This document shows, in pieces, positions 16,373 through 26,204 of a DNA stretch of 64,000 nt (the stretch's first letter is position 1; the number at the start of each line of letters is the position of its first letter). The notes under the pieces are model-generated. The model saw only the letters and a program-made list of their open reading frames with translations, ran no database searches and was not told the origin of the DNA. The translations under genes were made by a program, and so were the position numbers. This stretch comes from Acidobacteriota bacterium (GTDB lineage: Bacteria > Acidobacteriota > Terriglobia > Terriglobales > SCQP01): NCBI GenBank assembly GCA_004299485.1, contig SCQP01000001.1:434001-498000 (forward strand), read 5' to 3'.

Positions 16373-17589
16373 AGGTCGGCTACATTTTTTCGCGCTATCT
16401 CCATCTCAGCGAAACCTTCATCCTGCGCGAGATGTGGGAGTTGGAACAGCAGGGGCACGAAGTTGCCATTTATCCACTGCTGCGCCATGGCGGCAAGCGC
16501 CATCCGCGCGTGGCGCAGTTGCGCGCGCCTGTGCGCTGGACGCCCTGGGCGCCTCTCGCCAGTCACGCCTACTGGCTCCGGCGGCGGCCGCGCACCTACC
16601 TGCGCACGCTGGCCGAAGTGTTGTGGCGCAACCGCAGCGACGGCAATCTCTGGCGGGGTGCGGTGGCCTTTTGGGGCAAGGCGGTGGGGATCGCGGAAGC
16701 CATGCAAAAAGCGGGCATCGAGCAAGTGCATGCGCACTATGCCACCCATCCGGCGTTGGTCGCCTACATTGTGCACCGGCTGACGGGCCTGCCGTACAGC
16801 TTCACCGTGCATGCGCACGATATTTTCTGCCATCGCGCCATGCTGCCGGAAAAGATGCGCGCCGCCGAGTTCGTGATCGCCATCAGCGGCTATAACCGCA
16901 ACCTGCTGGAGCAGGCGGTAGCCCCGCCGCGCCCGCCCATCCACGTCGTCCATTGCGGCATCGAGTGGAGTGCGTATGCGGCGCTCGGAGCCGCACGGCC
17001 GGCAGCCGAGCCGGGCGGGTTGCGGCTGCTGAGCGTGGGCACACTGGAAGTCAGCAAAGGCCACCGCTATCTGGTCGAGGCCTGCGCGCAACTGCGGCAA
17101 CAGGAGATTCCCTTCCAGTGCCGGATTGCCGGCGGCGGAAAAGAATACACCCGCCTCCGCCGCCAGATTCAGGCGCTCGGCTTGGCGCCGCAGGTGGAGT
17201 TGAGCGGGGCGGCGACGGAAGAGGACGTGATGCAGGCGTTGAGCTGGGCGAACGTGTTCGTGCTGCCGAGCGTGCGGCTGCGGAACGGCAAGATGGAGGG
17301 TATTCCAGTGGCGCTGATGGAAGCGATGGCGTCGGCGCTGCCGGTGGTGGCCAGCCGCTTATCCGGCATCCCCGAGCTGGTGCTGCATGGCCGTACCGGC
17401 TTTCTGGTCGGCGAGCGCGACGTGGCGGCGCTGGCGGGAGCGCTGACTCGCCTGCAGGATGCGCGGTTGCGCAAGCGCATGGGCGCAGCGGCGAGCCGCA
17501 GCGTGCGTGCCGGCTTCGAACTGTCGGCTAACGTGGCGCGCCTGGCCGGGTTGTGGGCGGCGGCGCACACGCGGGAGGTGGCGGCATGA
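16369..17589 (+). CDS. Glycosyltransferase, GT4 family (WcaL/EpsF-like)
   Basis: This 406-residue protein begins GYIFSRYLHLSETFILREMWELE, typical of colanic acid-type transferases. It has HAHYATHPALVAYI and SFTVHAHDIF in the N-domain, SVGTLEVSKGHRYLVEA at the donor site, and PSVRLRNGKMEGIPVALMEAMA (E-x7-E). ATG 16369 overlaps the previous stop as ATGA. It is part of the operon that builds the exopolysaccharide repeat unit. Donor and acceptor cannot be read from sequence. Confidence 0.88.
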   Translation: MKVGYIFSRYLHLSETFILREMWELEQQGHEVAIYPLLRHGGKRHPRVAQLRAPVRWTPWAPLASHAYWLRRRPRTYLRTLAEVLWRNRSDGNLWRGAVAFWGKAVGIAEAMQKAGIEQVHAHYATHPALVAYIVHRLTGLPYSFTVHAHDIFCHRAMLPEKMRAAEFVIAISGYNRNLLEQAVAPPRPPIHVVHCGIEWSAYAALGAARPAAEPGGLRLLSVGTLEVSKGHRYLVEACAQLRQQEIPFQCRIAGGGKEYTRLRRQIQALGLAPQVELSGAATEEDVMQALSWANVFVLPSVRLRNGKMEGIPVALMEAMASALPVVASRLSGIPELVLHGRTGFLVGERDVAALAGALTRLQDARLRKRMGAAASRSVRAGFELSANVARLAGLWAAAHTREVAA

Positions 17590-20294
17590 CGGGCATGGGG
17601 TTGCTTGGAGCCACCCTACTGCTACTGGGACTGGCGGCGCTGGCCATGATCTGGCTCGGCTATCCGCTGCTGATTGCGGCAGGGGCGCGCTGGCGGCCGT
17701 GGCGCTGGCGCCTGACGCCGCTCGAGGCTCCGGCCGAGGCCTGGCCGCGGCTGAGCGTGATCATCGCCGCGCACAACGAAGCGGCGCAGATTCAGACCCG
17801 CATCCGGAACCTGATCGAACAGGACTACCCGGCGGCGAAGCTGGAAATCATTGTGAGCGAGGATGGCTCCAGCGATGACACCGCCGCGCAGGCCCGGGCG
17901 GCAGCCGATGGCTCTCCGGTGCCGGTGCGGGTACTGAGCGAACCGCAACGGGGAGGCAAGGCGGCGGCGCTGAACCGTGCCGCTGCCGTGGCCCACGGCG
18001 AGGTGCTGGTCTTCACCGACGCGAACAATATGTTTGCCCCGCAGGCGCTGCGGCACCTGGCAGCACCGTTTGCCGACAGCCGCGTCGGGGCGGTGACGGG
18101 CCCCAAAACGGTAGCTGAAAACTGCGGCGTGGGCGGCGGCGAGGGAGTGTACTGGCGCTACGAAGGCTGGCTCGTCCGCCAGGAATCGGCCAGCGGCGGG
18201 GCGGCGGCAGCCTATGGGGAAGGGCTGGCGCTGCGCCGGGAGCTGTTCCGGCCGGTTCCGACGAACCACTTGACCAATGACGATCTGTTCCTGGCGATGG
18301 CGGTGTTGGCGCAGAAGTGGCGCCTGGTGGCGGCGCCGGACGCGCGCTCCTGGGAATTGGGCGCGGCCGATGCCGGTTCGGAATGGGAACGGCGGCGGCG
18401 CATGGCGGGTGGTCACTGGGAGGCGCTGGTGGCGGCAAGGCGTGAAGTGGGACACATGCGGGCGGCCGACGCCTTCCGGGTCTGCTTTCACGAGGTGCTG
18501 CGGCAGGCGTCCGCGGTCTGGCTGGTGCTGGCGCTGGCCGGGGCCGTGCTGGTGTGGCTGGCGCCGCCGGCGGCTGGGAGCGTGCGGGCACTGGCCGGGT
18601 TGGTGCTGGCGGGCTGGGGCTGGGTAGCGGCGGTGGGGCTGCTGCGCCGCTGGGGCGTGCGGCTGGGGCGCGGCGAGGCGCCCTACTTTTTTTGCCTGGC
18701 GCTGGCGGCGGCCGCCGTAGGCGCCTGGCGCAACTGGCGGCATAGCGAGTCGAAATACTGGCGCAAAGCGGGGCGGGCGCAGGCTGGGGCGTCAGCCGCC
18801 GGGCGGCGGGCGCTGCCTGCCCAGGGTGGTATCCTCAACGGCCTGTTCTGGGCCTCGAGTTCATTCCTGCTGGGCAAGTTGTTTTCCTTTGGCTCCATCG
18901 TCGTGCTGGCACGACTGCTCGTGCCCAAGGCGTTCGGCGAAGTCGCGATTGCGATCTCGATTATCGGGGTACTAGAAGTTCTGGGCACACTCGGCCTGAC
19001 CAGTGCGCTGGTGTTTGAAGAGCAGGCTGTCGATGCCGCGGCCAATCTCTGCTTTTGGATCACGATTGGCACCTCATGCCTCACCATGGCCGCCGCCTGG
19101 TGGCTGGCCCCGCTGCTGGCGGCATTTTTCCATGAGCCGGTGCTGCGGCTGATGCTGCGTGCCCTGACGATCTATTTGCCCATCACGGCGCTGGGCAGTA
19201 CGCACGATTTTCTGTTACGCCGCCGGCTTTCGTTTCGCACCAAGCTGCTGCCGGATTTGGGGCAGTCTTCCGTCAAGGGCATAGCAGCGATTTCCATGGC
19301 GCTCGTGGGCTTCGGCGCCTGGAGCCTGATCTGGGGACAAGTGCTGGGCGCGGTTGCGGCCACGGCGATTCTGTGGATGGTGGTGCGCTGGCGGCCTCAC
19401 CGCGGCCTGGACCGCGTGGTGTTTTGGCGCATGGTGCACTTCGCCAAGCACATCTATTTCCTCGATGGTTCCAGCCTGCTGCTGCTCAATCTGGATACCT
19501 TCACCATTGGGCGCATGCTCACCGATACCCTGGTGGGCTATTACACGCTGGCCTTCCGGCTGCCGGACGTGGTATTGGTCAGCGTTCTGAACGTGATCGC
19601 GCGGGTGACGTTTCCCGGCTTCAGCCGCCTGCAGAACGATCTGCCGCGCCTGCGGCGCACGCTGCTCGACACGGCACGCTACACCGCGCTGCTCACCTTG
19701 CCGATGGCGGCAGGGATGGGGATGCTGGCGCCGGCGGTGGTGCTGGTCCTGTACGGCAGGCATTGGGGTCCCGCAGTGGCGGTGGTCGAAGTGCTGGCGT
19801 TATGGGGCGGGATCCGCTGCCTGATGCACCCGTTCGGCGACGGCTATAAGGCCATCGGGCGGCCGGATGTGCTTACCCGCACTACCGTCCTCTGGTGGAT
19901 CGTGCTGCCGCCGTCGCTCATCCTGGGCGCGCACTGGGGCGGCATCGTCGGGGTGGCGTGGGGACACGTGGTAACACGGACCGCCATGTCGCTGCTGCAC
20001 GTCTATCTGGTAGCCAAGTATCTGAAGATTTCGCCGGCGGCGCTGCTGCGCTGTTTTGCGCCGGCCTTTGAGAGCAGCGCCATCATGGCGGCGGCGCTGT
20101 GGGTCGCACGGCCGCTGGTGGGCGGCTGGGGACCGCGCCTGGAATTGGCCGCCATGGTGCCCTTCGGCGCCGTCGTCTATGGCGCCGCAGTGCTGCTGTT
20201 GCATCCGCAGATCGCGCGGGCCGCACTCGCGCGGGTCCGGCGCCGGAGTATCCCGGCCACGGCGGCAGCTTCGGCAACGGAGCTGACGGCGTGA
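17586..20294 (+). CDS. Fusion of GT2 glycosyltransferase and Wzx-type flippase
   Basis: This is a single 902-residue frame. Residues about 1-400 form a membrane-anchored GT2 enzyme: LSVIIAAHNEA, SEDGSSDDT (metal-binding), VFTDANNMF, NDDLF, and two C-terminal helices. After ESKYWRKAGRAQAG and a roughly 30-residue Ala/Gly linker comes a polysaccharide flippase (PST/Wzx, MATE-like) with about 12-14 helices: GLFWASSSFLLGKLFSFGSIVVLARLL, GFGAWSLIWGQVLG, LDTFTIGRMLT, YTLAFRLPD. One polypeptide would add a sugar and then help move the lipid-linked unit across the membrane. No good internal start exists near the linker. ATGA overlap upstream, GTGA downstream. Confidence 0.85.
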   Translation: MTGMGLLGATLLLLGLAALAMIWLGYPLLIAAGARWRPWRWRLTPLEAPAEAWPRLSVIIAAHNEAAQIQTRIRNLIEQDYPAAKLEIIVSEDGSSDDTAAQARAAADGSPVPVRVLSEPQRGGKAAALNRAAAVAHGEVLVFTDANNMFAPQALRHLAAPFADSRVGAVTGPKTVAENCGVGGGEGVYWRYEGWLVRQESASGGAAAAYGEGLALRRELFRPVPTNHLTNDDLFLAMAVLAQKWRLVAAPDARSWELGAADAGSEWERRRRMAGGHWEALVAARREVGHMRAADAFRVCFHEVLRQASAVWLVLALAGAVLVWLAPPAAGSVRALAGLVLAGWGWVAAVGLLRRWGVRLGRGEAPYFFCLALAAAAVGAWRNWRHSESKYWRKAGRAQAGASAAGRRALPAQGGILNGLFWASSSFLLGKLFSFGSIVVLARLLVPKAFGEVAIAISIIGVLEVLGTLGLTSALVFEEQAVDAAANLCFWITIGTSCLTMAAAWWLAPLLAAFFHEPVLRLMLRALTIYLPITALGSTHDFLLRRRLSFRTKLLPDLGQSSVKGIAAISMALVGFGAWSLIWGQVLGAVAATAILWMVVRWRPHRGLDRVVFWRMVHFAKHIYFLDGSSLLLLNLDTFTIGRMLTDTLVGYYTLAFRLPDVVLVSVLNVIARVTFPGFSRLQNDLPRLRRTLLDTARYTALLTLPMAAGMGMLAPAVVLVLYGRHWGPAVAVVEVLALWGGIRCLMHPFGDGYKAIGRPDVLTRTTVLWWIVLPPSLILGAHWGGIVGVAWGHVVTRTAMSLLHVYLVAKYLKISPAALLRCFAPAFESSAIMAAALWVARPLVGGWGPRLELAAMVPFGAVVYGAAVLLLHPQIARAALARVRRRSIPATAAASATELTA

Positions 20295-21370
20295 GCGCCC
20301 CCTCGCAGACGGGCCTCGCCTCCGCCATCATCAGCGGTACGCTGCCGGCAATGGAGCGCGGTTGGAAACAGTTGCAGCGCAGCACCGGCCCGGCGAATCC
20401 GTTTTTGAGCTGGGAATGGCAAAGTGCCTGGGCAGCCGCCATGGGGTATCCGGCCGTTGTCGTGGCGGCGCCGTTTGTCGATGGCCGCTTCGCCGGGTTG
20501 CTGGCCTTGCAGCGCCGGCAGCGCCGGGGGTTGGGGCAACTGGAGTTTCTGGGCCAGGACAGCGGCGCCGACGAGCTGGATTGCCTGCTACACCCAGAGG
20601 CGCCGCCGGAAACCGCAGCGCGTCTGTTACAGGCGGCGCTCAATCAGCGGCACTGGCGCCTATTGCGGCTGGAATCGGCCGATGCGGCCGGCGCGCTGGC
20701 CGGGCTCTTTCCCGGCGAGCGCCGGGAGCGTGCGGCGCTGCTGCCCACGCTGACCCTGCCCGGCAGTCTGGACGTGCTGCTCGCCGGACATAGCGCCAAC
20801 TTCCGTTCGGAGGTGCGGCGGCGGCGGCGGCGCTTCGCCGCCCACTGGCCTCAGGCGCTGGTCGAGTGCGCGGACACACCCAGAGCCATTCAGCGGGCTC
20901 TGGAGCACCTGTTTCGCCTCCACAACCTGCGCCGGGCCCAGAAGGACGGCACCGGCATTTTCGAATCCTCGCGCATTCGTACCTTCCATTTGCGCGCGGC
21001 GGGGGCGCTCGCGGCGGAGGGCGTGGCCCGAGTGTACCTGCTGCGCAGCGGCGACGCCGTTCTGGCAGCCCTCTACGGGTTCGAAGCCGGCACAGCCCCG
21101 GCACGGCGCTTCCTGTATTTCCAAAGCGGATTTGATCCTGCCGTTACCCCCCTCAGTCCGGGCACCGTGCTGCTCAGCGCGGTCATCGAAGACTGCATGG
21201 CGCGAGGCTTGCAGCGCTTTGATTTTCTGCGCGGCGAAGAGCCGTATAAGTTCCGCTGGACCTGCGAGGGGCATGCGAGTGTTCGCCTCCTGGGCAGCCG
21301 GGGCGCAGCCGGAGCCGTCTGGATGCGCCTGCGCCGGGAAAAACAGCGGCTGCAAAGGCTGGCGGCATGA
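20291..21370 (+). CDS. GNAT/FemAB-like acyltransferase (CelD/BcsL-like)
   Basis: This 359-residue protein matches the Acetyltransf_6 pattern: NPFLSWEWQSAW near the start, GQDSGADELDCLL, a basic stretch RSEVRRRRRRF, then LYGFEAG, YFQSGFDPAVTPLSPGTVLLSAVIEDC and GLQRFDFLRGEEPYKFRW. These proteins usually transfer acyl groups to polysaccharides or amino groups. GTG 20291 overlaps the previous stop (GTGA). In this operon it probably acylates or otherwise decorates the sugar repeat. Substrate unknown. Confidence 0.8.
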   Translation: MSAPSQTGLASAIISGTLPAMERGWKQLQRSTGPANPFLSWEWQSAWAAAMGYPAVVVAAPFVDGRFAGLLALQRRQRRGLGQLEFLGQDSGADELDCLLHPEAPPETAARLLQAALNQRHWRLLRLESADAAGALAGLFPGERRERAALLPTLTLPGSLDVLLAGHSANFRSEVRRRRRRFAAHWPQALVECADTPRAIQRALEHLFRLHNLRRAQKDGTGIFESSRIRTFHLRAAGALAAEGVARVYLLRSGDAVLAALYGFEAGTAPARRFLYFQSGFDPAVTPLSPGTVLLSAVIEDCMARGLQRFDFLRGEEPYKFRWTCEGHASVRLLGSRGAAGAVWMRLRREKQRLQRLAA

Positions 21371-22179
21371 TCGCCCAACTCAGTCATGCGGTTCCCGAAC
21401 CGGTATGGCGCACCGCCGGCGCCTGGCGCCGCGCCCGCTGGCCCTACTGCATCGTCGCCTTTCACCGCATCAGCGACGACGGTAAGGACCTTGCCTATCC
21501 GCCGGCTGCGTTCGCTGCGCTCTGCGGCTACTGGCGTGATCACTATGAGGTTCTGCCACTCGAGCGCCTGTTGGCACGGTTGACGCATGGGGACGCGCTG
21601 CGGCATCCGTCGGTGTGCATCACCTTTGATGATGGCTACGCCGATAACGCCGAAGTCGCCGCCGAAATCCTCGACCGCCTCGATCTGAGCGCCACCTTTT
21701 TCATCACCAGCGGCGCCATCGGCGAACCCAACCGCTTCCCCTGGGATCAGCACCTGGCGCCGCCGCCGCGACTGATGCGCTGGGAGCAGGTACACGCCCT
21801 GCGTGCCGCCGGCTTTGGCATCGGTTCGCACACCGTCACCCATCCGCGTTTGAGCGAACTGCGCCAGACCGAGTTGGTGGAACAGTTAACCGCCTCGCGC
21901 GCGCATCTGGAGAAGGAACTGGGCGAACCGGTGCTGGATTTTGCTTATCCCTTCGGCCGGCTCGGCGACTGCGATGCGGCGGCCCGGGCCGCGGTGCATG
22001 CGGCAGGCTACCGCTGCTGCCTGGCCTGCCACGGCGGACTGGTGAGCGCCCACGATTCGCCTTATCAGCTCAATCGCATCCCAGTGAGTCCGCGCTGGCA
22101 CGCGACCCCCCGCGCCTGGGCACGCGCCTACGCCAAACAGCTTTTCGCGTCTAAACGCGGCAGCGTGGAGACGCTCTGA
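21367..22179 (+). CDS. Polysaccharide deacetylase (CE4/NodB domain)
   Basis: This 270-residue enzyme has the NodB homology motifs TFDDGYADN near residue 95 (catalytic base and metal Asp), SHTVTHPRLSEL near 157 (metal His), and FAYPFGR. It removes acetyl groups from amino sugars; in exopolysaccharide operons this usually changes surface charge. No signal peptide is obvious, so it may act in the cytoplasm or be membrane-associated. ATG 21367 overlaps the previous stop (ATGA). Its stop codon lies inside a diverged copy of repeat B, so the operon appears to end here. Confidence 0.87.
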   Translation: MIAQLSHAVPEPVWRTAGAWRRARWPYCIVAFHRISDDGKDLAYPPAAFAALCGYWRDHYEVLPLERLLARLTHGDALRHPSVCITFDDGYADNAEVAAEILDRLDLSATFFITSGAIGEPNRFPWDQHLAPPPRLMRWEQVHALRAAGFGIGSHTVTHPRLSELRQTELVEQLTASRAHLEKELGEPVLDFAYPFGRLGDCDAAARAAVHAAGYRCCLACHGGLVSAHDSPYQLNRIPVSPRWHATPRAWARAYAKQLFASKRGSVETL

Positions 22180-22268
22180 GCGCCAGCGGGCGTCCGTTGC
22201 CGGGGAGCGACGCTCGGCCACAGCCCGACCACCGGGAGGGCGGTTCCAACAAGAGGTGGCCGTGCCAC
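22176..22268 (+). repeat. Diverged copy of repeat family B
   Basis: It shares CTGAGCGCCAGCGGGCG and the terminal GTGGC-N3-GCCAC hairpin with the 113-bp repeats at 33784 and 55631, with weaker matches between. It abuts repeat A at 22270. Confidence 0.6.
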
Positions 22269-22269
22269 T

Positions 22270-22385
22270 TAAAGCAAAATCAGCGTTAGTGTATCCCGCA
22301 TCGCGCTGGTGCGTGCGGCTTTTCCTGGTGTCAAAGCCGCAGGCGGTTCGGTCTGTCGGGCTACAGCGATGCTGATTTTGCTTTA
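22270..22385. repeat. 116-bp palindromic element, repeat family A
   Basis: Perfect 15-bp terminal inverted repeats (TAAAGCAAAATCAGC at 22270-22284 and its complement at 22371-22385) enclose an inner hairpin TGCGGCTTT/AAAGCCGCA. It is not protein-coding. Its right end supplies the TAA stop of the FkbM gene. Related sequence occurs at 10791 and possibly 36636. It resembles a small non-autonomous (MITE- or REPIN-like) element. Confidence 0.8.
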
Positions 22386-23231
22386 GGCGGCGGTGCGCTG
22401 GGCGGGCGCGAGCTGCGAGGCAAGCGCGGGCTGCCAGCAGATCAGGTGCTCGCCCCGCACCACAACATCGCCCCCGCGCGCCGTCAGCGCTGCCAGCAGC
22501 CCGTGCGAGAGCGACTGGTGCGGCAGCAGCCAATCGTGAGGCTCGACGATGAGCAGCGGCGTCCGCTCGAGCCAGGGGCAACCGGGGAAGAACAGATCGC
22601 GCTCGGCGCCTTCTACGTCCATTTTGACCAGCAGGGGTGTGCCGTAATCCGGGCGCAGCCCGGCGCGGCGCCAGAGCGTCTCGATGGAAGAGGCTGGGAT
22701 GGCGGCGCCGGGCTGGCTGGAGGCGGGAACCGTCCGGAAGTCCGAGCTCTTGCGGCCGGCATTGACAAGCTGCACCCAGCCATCGGCAGCGGCGACGGCT
22801 GCCTGCACAGGTACGATGGCCTCGATTCCGGCGACGTTCCGGCAGAGCTGCGCAAAATTATGCGGCTCCGGTTCCACCGCAAGAATGCGCGCACGCGGAA
22901 ATTGCCAGTGCAGCGCCAGCGCTGCAAAACCCACATTGGCGCCCAGATCGAGCAGCAGCGGTTGCGGAGCGGCGCGCGCGAGGGTTTCGATCTCGGGCCA
23001 GCGCGCTAGCGGGGTGAGATCGTAGGCGGCGTCAAAGAATACTTGCGCGAAAATCAGCGAATCGCCGGAGTTGGGACGGAGTTCGACCGTCGCCGCACCC
23101 TGGCGATCGCGTGGAGTTATGCGCACGCGCAGGCAGCCGCGGCGGTCCGGCAGCAGGCAGAAGCGATAGGGCCGGGGCCACGGCCGGCGGATCGCCATCT
23201 TGATCAGGAAGCGGAGCCGTTCGTAGCGCAT
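22383..23231 (-). CDS. FkbM-family methyltransferase
   Basis: This 282-residue protein has the SAM-binding motif LLDLGANVGFAALAL near residue 92, then AVEPEPHNFAQL, an LVKMDVEGAERDLF motif typical of FkbM enzymes near 205, and LLIVEPHDW. FkbM-type enzymes O-methylate sugars or natural products. It is transcribed towards the exopolysaccharide operon and may modify its product, but this is inference. Start ATG 23231. The stop codon is provided by repeat A, so the last residues may be altered by insertion. Confidence 0.85.
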   Translation of the reverse strand: MRYERLRFLIKMAIRRPWPRPYRFCLLPDRRGCLRVRITPRDRQGAATVELRPNSGDSLIFAQVFFDAAYDLTPLARWPEIETLARAAPQPLLLDLGANVGFAALALHWQFPRARILAVEPEPHNFAQLCRNVAGIEAIVPVQAAVAAADGWVQLVNAGRKSSDFRTVPASSQPGAAIPASSIETLWRRAGLRPDYGTPLLVKMDVEGAERDLFFPGCPWLERTPLLIVEPHDWLLPHQSLSHGLLAALTARGGDVVVRGEHLICWQPALASQLAPAQRTAA

Positions 23232-23333
23232 GGGCTGACCGCGCAGATGTGCACTCTTCAGAGATGCGGTTTAGTCGCCGGGAGAGGGCGGCGAAAGTGA
23301 TAAACTAACAGTTCCCGCCGGTTCTCATTCAGT

Positions 23334-25157
23334 TTGGCTTCGCTGCGCAATATCGCCATCATCGCCCACGTAGACCACGGCAAGACCACGCTGGTCGACG
23401 CCATGCTGCGTCAGAGCGGCATTTTCCGCGCCAATCAGGAAGTGGCGGAGCGCGTCATGGACTCCAACGAACTGGAGCGCGAGCGCGGCATCACCATTTT
23501 GGCCAAGACCACCGCCCTCGACTACCGCAGCACGCGCATTAATATCGTCGACACGCCCGGTCATAGTGATTTCGGCGGCGAAGTCGAGCGGGCGCTGAAT
23601 CTGGTTGACGGTGTGGTGCTGCTGGTGGACGCCAGCGAAGGCCCTCTGCCGCAGACCCGCTATGTGCTGCAAAAGGCCCTGCGGAAGCAGTTGGCCACCG
23701 TCGTCGTGCTCAATAAGATTGACCGGCAGGATGCGCGGCCCGAGGAGGTGTTGAACGAGATCTACGACCTCTTCATTGACCTCGACGCCACCGAAGAGCA
23801 ACTGGAATTTCCCGTGCTCTACACCAACGCCAAAGCAGGGACAGCGCAGCGCAAGGGTGGACCGGAATCGGAGAATCTCGAGCCGCTGTTCGACGCCATT
23901 CTGGAAGCGATTCCCGTGCCCAGCGGCGATCCGGCGGCGACGCTGCAATTGCAGGTGCTGAACCTCGACTACAGCGACTATCTGGGCCGCATCGCCATCG
24001 GGCGGGTGTTTCAGGGCACGCTGCGCACAGGCGACGAGGTGGGCATCGCCAAACTCGACGGGACGCTGGCGCGGACGAAGATCACGCGGCTGTTCACCTT
24101 CCGCGGGCTGAAGCGCGACGAAGCCGCAGTGGTTGCGGCCGGCGATATTGTGGCGCTGGCGGGGGTCGAAGGCATTCAGATTGGCGAGACCGTGACCGAT
24201 GCCGAGCATCCGGCGCCGCTGCCGCCGGTGCTGATCGATGAACCCACGCTGGCGATGCTGTTCACCATCAACAACTCGCCGCTGGCCGGACGCGAGGGCC
24301 AGTTTGTGACCTCGCGGCATCTGCGCGAGCGGCTGCAAAAGGAATTGCTCACCAACGTCTCGATCCGGGTCGAAGAAGAGGCCAAGACAGATTCATTCCG
24401 GGTGCTGGGGCGGGGCGAGCTGCAGTTGGCGATTCTGATCGAAACCATGCGGCGCGAAGGCTACGAACTGATGGCGGGCAAGCCGGAAATCGTGATCAAG
24501 ATCGAAAGCGGCCGGCGGCTGGAGCCGCAGGAGCTGGTGGTGGTGGACTGCCCGGAAGAATTCGTCGGGGTGGTGATCGAGAAGCTGGGCACGCGTAAGG
24601 GTGAAATGCAGCAAATGATCAACCACGGCAGCGGCCGGGTGCGGATGGAGTTTAAAATTCCCGCCCGCAGTCTGATCGGCCTGCGCAGCGCGCTGCTGAC
24701 CGACACGCGCGGCACGGCGCTGCTGCACTCGCTGTTTGCCGGCTGGGTGCCCTGGCAGGGGGAAATGGCGGCGCGGCCCACCGGATCGCTGGTGGCCGAC
24801 CGGGCGGGCGTGACCACCACGTATGCGCTGAATAATATTCAGGAACGGGGAACTTTGTTCCTGGGTCCGGGGACAGAAGTCTATGAAGGCATGATCGTGG
24901 GCGAAAACGCCCGCGAGGACGATATCGACGTGAACGCGACCAAAGAGAAGAAGCTGACGAATATGCGCGCCTCGGTGGCCGACGAGGCCATCCGGCTGGT
25001 GCCCTTCCGCGCGCCTACGCTGGAGCAGGCGCTGGAGTTCATCGCCGACGACGAGTGGGTGGAAGTTACGCCGAAATCGCTGCGGTTGCGGAAGAAGATT
25101 CTGGCGGCCAATCGCCGCCCCAAGCGCGTGCGCGAGGACGCGCCCGCGCACGTCTAG
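23334..25157 (+). CDS. typA: Ribosome-associated GTPase TypA/BipA
   Basis: This 607-residue translational GTPase has G1 AHVDHGKTT at residues 11-19, the switch I segment [10 protein letters not shown]3 DTPGHSDF and G4 NKID. EF-G-like domain II, domain III, and the BipA-specific C-terminal domain ([18 protein letters not shown]) follow. It binds the 70S ribosome under stress and helps large-subunit assembly. The start is TTG 23334: no ATG or GTG fits and the sequence from [11 protein letters not shown] matches the family N-terminus. Three bases separate it from ddl. Confidence 0.95.
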   Translation: MASLRNIAIIAHVDHGKTTLVDAMLRQSGIFRANQEVAERVMDSNELERERGITILAKTTALDYRSTRINIVDTPGHSDFGGEVERALNLVDGVVLLVDASEGPLPQTRYVLQKALRKQLATVVVLNKIDRQDARPEEVLNEIYDLFIDLDATEEQLEFPVLYTNAKAGTAQRKGGPESENLEPLFDAILEAIPVPSGDPAATLQLQVLNLDYSDYLGRIAIGRVFQGTLRTGDEVGIAKLDGTLARTKITRLFTFRGLKRDEAAVVAAGDIVALAGVEGIQIGETVTDAEHPAPLPPVLIDEPTLAMLFTINNSPLAGREGQFVTSRHLRERLQKELLTNVSIRVEEEAKTDSFRVLGRGELQLAILIETMRREGYELMAGKPEIVIKIESGRRLEPQELVVVDCPEEFVGVVIEKLGTRKGEMQQMINHGSGRVRMEFKIPARSLIGLRSALLTDTRGTALLHSLFAGWVPWQGEMAARPTGSLVADRAGVTTTYALNNIQERGTLFLGPGTEVYEGMIVGENAREDDIDVNATKEKKLTNMRASVADEAIRLVPFRAPTLEQALEFIADDEWVEVTPKSLRLRKKILAANRRPKRVREDAPAHV

Positions 25158-25160
25158 ACC

Positions 25161-26204
25161 ATGCCGGCAGGACGGAAGAAGCTGCGCGTAGGACTGATCT
25201 GCGGAGGCCGCAGCGGCGAACACGACGTTTCCCTGGTTTCGGCGCGCGCCGTGGCGGAAAACCTGGACCGGCACAAGTACCAGGTCACGCGCATGCGGAT
25301 CACGCGCCAGGGCCAGTGGCGGCAGGACGGCAAGCCGCTGCGCGAAGTCTGGGCGACGCTCGGCCGCCTCGATGTAGTGCTGCCGATCCTGCACGGCCCG
25401 TACGGCGAAGATGGCACGATCCAGGGATTGCTGGAGATGGTGGGGGTGCCGTATGCGGGCGCAGGCGTATTGGGTTCAGCCGTCGCCATGGACAAGGAAC
25501 TGACCAAGCGTGTCTGGCTGCAAGCCGGGCTTCCCGTGGGGCCTTATGTGCGCGTGGACAAAAGTGTGTGGCAGCACACCCCGCGGCACATCACCGCGGA
25601 CATTGAGAAGCATCTGCGCTACCCGCTGTTCGTCAAGCCCGCGAATATGGGATCGTCCGTAGGCATCAGCAAGGTTAAACGCCGGAGCCAACTCAGCGCC
25701 GCGATTGATCTGGCTGCCGCGTACGATACCAAAATGGTCGTGGAACAGGGACTGGACGCACGTGAACTGGAGTGCTCGGTGCTGGGCAACCATGAGCCCA
25801 CGGCGTCAGCGCCGGGAGAAGTGTTGCCGGGGCGGGAGTTTTACGACTATGCGGCCAAGTATGCCCAGGCCGGCTCGCGGACGCTCATCCCCGCGCCACT
25901 GCCGGCGAAGGTAACACGGCGGGTGAGCGACCTGGCGCTAGCCGCATTCCAGGCGGTGGAGTGCCAGGGACTGGCGCGGGTGGATTTCTTTCTGGAACGG
26001 CGCACCGGCCGCATTTATCTGAATGAAATCAATACGATGCCGGGGTTCACCTCGATCAGCATGTACCCCAAGCTGTGGGAAGCCGCAGGTTTGCCGTTCC
26101 CCAAGCTGCTCGACCGCATCATCGCGCTGGCGCTGGAGCGGGCGAACGAGCGCCGCGCACTGGGGCATCCTATAGGTGAAAAACGTGTTGCAATAAGCGT
26201 ATGA
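25161..26204 (+). CDS. ddl: D-alanine-D-alanine ligase
   Basis: This 347-residue ATP-grasp enzyme has the GGRSGEHDVSLVSA N-terminal motif, LHGPYGEDGTIQGLLE, the ATP-binding loop KPANMGSSVGISK, EFYDYAAKY, and the metal-binding EINTMPGFT near residue 296. It joins two D-Ala for the peptidoglycan stem peptide in the cytoplasm. The F/Y-type region (EFYDYAAKY) favours D-Ala over D-lactate as second substrate by family comparison. It overlaps the next small membrane protein by ATGA. Confidence 0.95.
   Translation: MPAGRKKLRVGLICGGRSGEHDVSLVSARAVAENLDRHKYQVTRMRITRQGQWRQDGKPLREVWATLGRLDVVLPILHGPYGEDGTIQGLLEMVGVPYAGAGVLGSAVAMDKELTKRVWLQAGLPVGPYVRVDKSVWQHTPRHITADIEKHLRYPLFVKPANMGSSVGISKVKRRSQLSAAIDLAAAYDTKMVVEQGLDARELECSVLGNHEPTASAPGEVLPGREFYDYAAKYAQAGSRTLIPAPLPAKVTRRVSDLALAAFQAVECQGLARVDFFLERRTGRIYLNEINTMPGFTSISMYPKLWEAAGLPFPKLLDRIIALALERANERRALGHPIGEKRVAISV

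Noticed and set aside
22346-22360. CGGTCTGTCGG shared between repeat A and the 26624 inverted repeat
   Set aside because: Only 11 bases are shared and the flanks differ. Chance in GC-rich DNA is likely.
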